Made by a program: the position numbers and the translations under genes. Of a stretch of 64,000 nucleotides of DNA, positions 58,219 through 64,000 are shown piece by piece. Numbering within the stretch: position 1 is the first letter of the stretch; every line of letters starts with the position of its first letter. The stretch spans positions 97,213,796 through 97,277,795 of the forward strand of contig NC_081412.1 in assembly GCF_030272615.1 (NCBI RefSeq), given 5' to 3'. The notes beneath the pieces were generated by a model. It searched no databases and had not been told where the DNA came from. It worked only from the letters and a program-made list of their open reading frames with translations. Source of the stretch: Cryptomeria japonica. Its lineage: Eukaryota; Streptophyta; Pinopsida; Cupressales; Cupressaceae.

Positions 58219-61200
58219 AATGACCAACATAATTAACCAAGGTCAACATGAGTCTACTTGACTCAAGATTAGGGTTTTAGATGGCATAAGTTCTTCCCTC
58301 TCCTTATCTCCCGACTCGATGATACCTCCCTTCCCTTCGCAGAGGATGACGATCTTCTGCACACACTTGGCCAGTTCAACTAGTTAGATCAAAATCTTGT
58401 CCTATTTTGACATTTCAAATATCATTAGCAAAAGTGAAACATTATGTCATAATGTTAACTATCAAGTCATCAATTTAACAATTATGAGTTATCAATTTAT
58501 TAATCTAAGCACAATTAGCATCATCCAATTTAAACATGAAAATCTAGGGTACATTCATTCAATTTAAACATGAAAATCTAGGGCACGTTAAACATCTTAC
58601 AAGTATAGCTTAGAGCAACTAGGGCACACATATGACATGGCATAATCACAACATATAAACATCTAGGGCACAAGTGGGATGTAACAAATGTTTTGCTTTG
58701 AAGCATGATTTTTGGGATTAGAAAATTATTATTCTAAAGTCCCATTGATTGGGCTTTTGTAACCTATAAGAACGTGCTTTGAGCACAAGACATTCAGAAT
58801 AATTGAGACTATAACTACGTTGCAGAAATTGTTATTTAGTTGGTTTACTATGTAATCCCATTAATTTAATTGTAAGCAGATTTTACCGGCAAGTGCTATA
58901 TTGAGTCTATCGATTAATGTTGTGGCTTTGTATACAATTATGTTATTTAATTTTTGGAATCAAATGTCTTCTAAGCTTTGTTATTTGATAATCTTGTTTT
59001 CTCTAAATAGTTGATCTTTATTATTGCTTGATAGAAGGTGTCGTTTGTGTTTTTATGTAGGTCGTTTTCATTTGTTAAATCTATAAAATCTTGTTTGCAA
59101 GATGAGATTGTTAATTGTCTGGTTCCTATAATTTGAGACAGAAATATAGGCAGTTATTCATTTCTTTAATCATTAATGCAAAGTTTCCTCTTGGCCACTG
59201 TCCCCCTCTTCACCCTAAAATATTGTAAAGCATGCATATCTGTATATCTTGTCTATAGTTGGGAGCTTAGGGTTATATTAGCTTAGTTTAGATTTCAAGA
59301 GAGCTTCCTTTCCAAATTTGAAGTATGCTTTACTATACACACACTTTCTATGTTGTGCTGTCTTGTAGAAGGCAATTAAAACACTAGTAAAATTCTATAA
59401 GATGCTAAAAAAGGAAACAGTATTGCAACGATAGGATACAAAGAATTCCAAATCTTCAAACTAAAACAAGACAAAAACCATTTGTACTATACAAAATCAA
59501 GGGCATTACTACAAAAAAGTAGTTGTTGGTAAATGCCTGAGGTTGAAAACATCATATTATATTATTGAACATATGCATAAAATGGAAAGTGGTTACAATA
59601 TAAAAATAGATGGTAGGTACAACAAACTAACTACAACTACTTATTATAGAGAAGTGTTTGTATACACTTTTTTTAATATTAAACTAATATTCAAATACCC
59701 CTTTTAATGACTAAACTGAACGGATTTGAAGGTGTAGTCATTAGATTACAGTATGGTCCTTGAAATGTGCAGAAATAGGAAGAAATATTTCAATTACCAA
59801 CCTTCATAAGAATAGACACAAGCATATGATAAAGATATTTAAAACGACACAATGAACATGCTTTACTGTGGACCTATCAATAGGTTTGATTGTCTTCTAA
59901 GTTGATGCATCTAATTTGGTGAAGTCATCATCAAGCTCACCTTCATAGTACAAGTGAGGCCTTCTAGGAATAAAAAGTGAATGCCTTGGAGATAAAGTCT
60001 CAAATGGAGATGAACTCTGTATGTGCTTGAATTTAGTTTGAATGAAGAGATCTTTACTTTTGCATTGTTGTTGTAGAGGTGTGGAATAACCACCCAAAGT
60101 TTGACACATTGGAACACCTCATGAATTGAAAAGTATTAATTCTTATACTCGGGAAGCTGATTTTTTACTCGGTGTCCAAACTTGGCCAAGACTTGACAAT
60201 TGCTTGACAAATTGAAAAAACCTTTAAATATAGAGATCTTTAAAGATTTAAAACTTTTTTCATGCACTCTTAATAAATAAACTTTAAGTACATAATAAAT
60301 TAATCAAATAGAAGATACTTTGATCACATACACAAGCATACATTGATCAGATGAGCATGGATTTTAGCTGAAGGAGAACTTTTTTAGATATAAAAATACT
60401 GTCATGTTTAAGGTGTAGAAAACTCATGGATTGTGATATCCATGGTATCAAAAACAAAAATCAGATTATGGAGTTATGTGCTATGGTAGAAAGGAGCTTG
60501 TATTCCTCAACCCAACATTGCTAGCTCTATGTGGAGTCATATCCTTGCATCTCATACAATTTTTGCAAATGCTTCTATAGTCTTAGGAGATAAAATTGTG
60601 AAAATAGAGCTGCCCCTTGACCCCACTAGGGGTGTCATCCCACGACCCCCACAAGGGATGTTGCCCCTCGACCTTGCTTGGGGCATTGGCCTGTAAACCC
60701 CATTGGGTTCTCCACTTCCAGTTCCCACTAGTTATTTGGATCTCTTGAAGCTTGAGTAACATAGCTTTTGACACGTAAAGTGTCTTGATGCACTTTAATT
60801 AATGAACCCTTGCCCTCATGGTCACCCTTAGTAGTGTCTGCCACATTAGCTTTATTGATGCTTGTGGGAAAGGTAATACTATCTATTCTGCTTTTTTGAG
60901 ATTTTGAAGTGGGAGATCTATCTATTCTGTTTTTTTGAGATTGTGAAGTGGACTTTTTGATCTTCCAAATGAAACTTTACTCATCTACTCTTGTCGATGT
61001 TTGTTTTGCAAGTAGTATGAATTGACCCTTGTCAAAGTTCCATGTTTGTCTTTTTGCCAATAGGTTTAGAGGTTTCACAAAAGTCTTTAAGCAGGTTGGC
61101 AGGATTTCAATGGTCAAAGAAACCAAATTCTCGTCATTTATTGGTTTATGGACCACAAGAGGTTGATCCCTAAGAAGATCCCCCTCATGCAGTTAATAAC

Positions 61201-62264
61201 AAATTCTTCAAATATGAGACTCTTCTTTTCTTAGGCTATTTATCTTTCAAAGTATCCCACAGGTTATGTGTAGATTTAACACTTTTAACTTGAGGGATTA
61301 AACCATTAGAGATTGACAAATTGAGAATCAAGAAGGCTTCTCTATGATGTTTGTCAAAGCCAGCTAAGTGATTAGTATGATTGGTTTTTGTGCCTCATAG
61401 GATTTTGTTACATTCTAAATATTCGTTGGTAGATAATATCCTAAGTTGTAGGGTTTGCTGGTCTGAGGGCCTGATACTGGTCCGATTTGGTTCTAGTATT
61501 GGTCTTGATCCGGTTCGCTTGTGGGTTCGGCCAGGGTTCGTGCCCATGCGAGTTGGTTCATCCAGGGTGAACCTAGAGGCTTGGGCGCCCAAATTTTTTT
61601 TTCTTTTTTTTAGCATATCAGCCACTTGAAATCTGTTAGTACCTCAAAATATTACAAATATGTCTCTGACTTGACTGATAGCATTAAATCTGTGGCGGGG
61701 ATTGGATTGTGAAGGATGCATGCATAACCATGTTCAAGTGCAAAGGACTCATTTTCAAGTTACAAAACACACCCAATTTGATCAAGGTGTTGAATACCAC
61801 CAACATGCACCCTTTTGTAAAAACAACCTTATTGCTCCTTACCACAGGGTTTATAGTTAATCTTGGATACCCTCAATTCTCCAAAAGTTTGTTTTTGCCT
61901 TACTATATACCAAAATGTGACAGAGGAGACTCCAAAGTGTTAAAAGAGTACCACCAAGGGCTTTAGAATATCCTCAAGATCGCAAACTGGAGCATTATTA
62001 ATTTAATGTGAATGGGCATCAAATCTACTGGTTTAATTATCAGAGAACAACATTGGGGTGAATAACATTCAAATCAGTATGGTAGTGCCAAATGACCATA
62101 CAAAAGGCTGTAACACAAGGCATATGAGGTGTCAACACAAGTTAATCAACCAGAGTGCAGCTCGCAGGTAGCAATGGTTTCCTCTAAGAGCTCCAGTTTA
62201 CTAGGTCTTACTTTAATTTAAACATTATTAATTGCACCTTAGAGCAGATATTTAATTGTTGAAG
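58219..62264. other. Intron stretch, mostly featureless
   Basis: AT-rich. Exceptions are a GC-rich segment at 60605-60725 resembling the gcccccagaccccac hairpin of the Gypsy-derived elements, and a ggttcg-rich segment at 61470-61590 that may be the end of an unidentified transposon. Confidence 0.5.
60605..60725. repeat. Segment related to the GGGGC/GCCCC hairpin of the Gypsy elements
   Basis: gctgccccttgaccccactagg followed by gttgcccctcgacctt resembles 40525-40570 (gctgcccctcgaccccactg) and the reverse of 27920-27985. Confidence 0.6.
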
Positions 62265-62269
62265 TGATT

Positions 62270-63545
62270 TTCAGGCGAGTTCGCCGAGTTGGCAAGTCGA
62301 GCCAAGCTCGGTGAGTTTTGCTAACTCGGGACTCGGACTCGGACTCGGACTCGGCCACGATAGGTCAATGTTTTGACTTGCAAAAACCAAAAAAGACATG
62401 AAGTTGTTTGACAAGTTAATCTCTCCGCTAGGATTCATATATGGAATATAACATTTAAGTATAAGTGGCATTTCTTATACTTTAAGTTATATTCCATATA
62501 TATTGTCAGGATGTTTGAGAGTGGTTTCGGACGTCCATGAGTTATAATGCAAAATCTAGTTTTTGGAGGATCCTTCAAATTTCCAGACTTAGTCAAATTT
62601 CAGGCCATTTCAGGATTAGGATGACATTCCAGACTTTTAAGGCGAGTTCACTCTGACCTTTATGTAAGGGACGGGACCTAGGAGGATACTATGCATTCAA
62701 CCAAGGTTTGATTTAGCAACTTGAAGCGTGACTAGATAGTACACAAAAACCCTAGGAATGATCTAAATAAATCACTAACCTAACCTCCTTCACTCCACCT
62801 TGAGGAGATCCACCTGACTTGATGACCCTTGAGAAACTCAATCCCTTCAATGTAAAGGCTAAGACACTAAAATGGCCAACAACAAAACTAAAAGAGCTAA
62901 CCCTAGAAAGCAAAATGTGGGGGTCTTCATTTGCAATGGGGCGATGTGTGAGTACCTCACAACAGGGATGTTTCTTAAAATTTTGAAGAAAGGAGGTGAG
63001 TTGGGGACATTTCCTACCTGTCCCCACATCCCAAAAGATCCCCGCATGGGGCACAAGGTTATTTTTGGCAAGGGGTGTGTCTCTGAGGAGCATATTTTCA
63101 AACCCTTCTAGCCTCACAATTCCCCCTTCCATGCAACATATATATAGCCTAAAAACTGAGAGGTCCAAGAAAGACCAAGGTCAACTATAGTCGCAAGGTA
63201 AAACCTAAGTTCAACAAGCACACTATTTAATGCTACCATACACAAGCACTCCTTACAATTTCCAAGTGAAGATGTTCATGATGTGTCATGTTGGTGCTCC
63301 CAGAATTTCAATTTGGCCAAAGAAAATACTAAACAGAAGCCCCAAACAAGTAGATACTCTACCAGCATGCCTTTCATGGCATAACAAGCTAGCACACATT
63401 ATAATTGGGCTTTATTCAATAATGGGTGCATGAAACAAGTTTTAAATCGTTAAAAATCTCTTAATTTCAAGAGTTTTTTTATTTTGCTGAGTCATAGCCG
63501 AGTCACGAGTCGAGTCGGCCTTGCCGAGTCCGAGTCTGGGAACTT
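62270..63545 (-). mobile_element. Decayed hAT element of the same subfamily as 56743-58210, split by an LTR fragment
   Basis: 62280-62360 has repeated gactcgg/cgagtt words, as does 63488-63540 (gagtcgagtcggccttgccg). 62440-62560 in reverse matches 57850-57960 of the deleted hAT element (gcattataactc, ctctcaaacatc, gaatataacttaaagtataa). Exact ends and target duplication could not be fixed. The LTR end at about 62880-62964 interrupts it. Confidence 0.6.
62880..62964 (-). mobile_element. Terminal fragment of the solo LTR A/B/C family
   Basis: ccctagaaagcaaaatgtgg, then catttgcaatggggcgatgt and cctcacaaca match the right ends of LTRs A and B. The other end of the element was not found. Confidence 0.7.
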
Positions 63546-63550
63546 TGGAC

Positions 63551-63692
63551 TTGAAACAGTGATACTTGAACTCAATATTATTATTTTGATATTGAACTTG
63601 ATGTGTATGATGCTATGTGACATTCTAATCTTAATTCATGCTTCTAGGCTGCATATATATATATATATTGAGTTCAAGTATCATTGTTTCAA
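63551..63692. repeat. 27-bp inverted repeat (foldback) with 88-nt loop
   Basis: ttgaaacagtgatacttgaa(ctcaata) at 63551 pairs with 63666-63692 with one mismatch. The loop is AT-rich and contains a (ta)n run. It abuts the end of the decayed hAT element. Confidence 0.85.
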
Positions 63693-64000
63693 AATTTTGC
63701 CGTACCGGCGTACTAGTTCTTTAAACCTGAACTGGCAACTTTGTTAATATCTTGTGAGTCCATATGTTAAAATTTTATTTTTTAATATCTGATTTTTGAG
63801 CAACACTAGGTTTTTATTATTGGCCATTTACCTAGCAACCTAGAAATTAATGTTTTCAAAAAAATTTCAAAGCTTGGCAACCCCTTTAATTTGACTCAAA
63901 AAAGCTTTCTTCTTTGATTTTGGAAATAATAATAAATTGTCCTAAAAATTTCACATCCTTCTAACCACAAATATTTTTCAAAATCCTTAGAAAATCCCTT
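63693..64000. other. Intron to window end, nothing recognised
   Basis: AT-rich. gccgtaccggcgtactag near 63700 is a short GC-rich palindrome-like word. Confidence 0.5.

Noticed and set aside
62270-63545. Exact 8-bp target duplication for the last hAT element
   Set aside because: Candidate flanks (ttgttgaa and gacttgaa) agree only partly and the terminal catag motif is not clear, so ends are given as approximate.
47000-64000. Search for the next callose synthase exon (KLPG block)
   Set aside because: No matching translation found on the plus strand, so the intron after exon 16 is taken to run past the window.

Overview
This is plant nuclear DNA. The layout suggests a gymnosperm, probably a conifer: one ordinary protein-coding gene is stretched by giant introns packed with LTR retrotransposons, hAT DNA transposons and their debris. 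The species cannot be named from the sequence.

The host gene is a callose synthase (1,3-beta-glucan synthase) of the CalS9/CalS10 (GSL10/GSL8) group, probably CalS10-like, on the + strand. Sixteen consecutive internal exons can be placed, from 1768 to 46770. All have GT-AG borders, matching phases and no stop, giving 556 codons. Exons 1-4 lie at 1768-2731 and exons 5-16 at 42210-46770. They are separated by a 39,478-bp intron, and the intron after exon 16 runs past the window end (at least 17.2 kb). The first and last exons of the gene are outside the window.

The 39.5-kb intron holds, left to right: a hAT MITE (5607-6048); a solo LTR (7941-11277); decayed hAT transposase genes (about 11515-12560 and 13500-16450) with a possible PDS5-like gene fragment between them; a complete hAT element with perfect 8-bp target duplications and an unbroken four-exon transposase (18465-22020); a tRNA-derived SINE-like unit; a second solo LTR (23114-26624); a Ty3/Gypsy-derived element on the - strand (26853-32474); decayed coding-like DNA; and a second Gypsy-derived element on the + strand (35730-41577). 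The two Gypsy elements keep gag, four zinc knuckles and a protease but have lost reverse transcriptase, RNase H and nearly all of integrase at the same place. They look like a mobilised non-autonomous (TR-GAG-like) family, lying as a large inverted pair inside one intron.

The right-hand intron (46771 onward) holds a third solo LTR of the same family (50152-54627). It carries twelve copies of a hairpin-forming core of about 34 nt at 166-176-bp spacing. It also holds a deleted hAT element (56743-58210), a further hAT-like unit (about 62270-63545) containing an LTR terminal fragment, and a small foldback (63551-63692).

The callose synthase exons are the only sequence that looks like a working host gene. 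The transposase at 18867-21483 is the only transposon gene that reads intact. All other coding-like stretches are broken.
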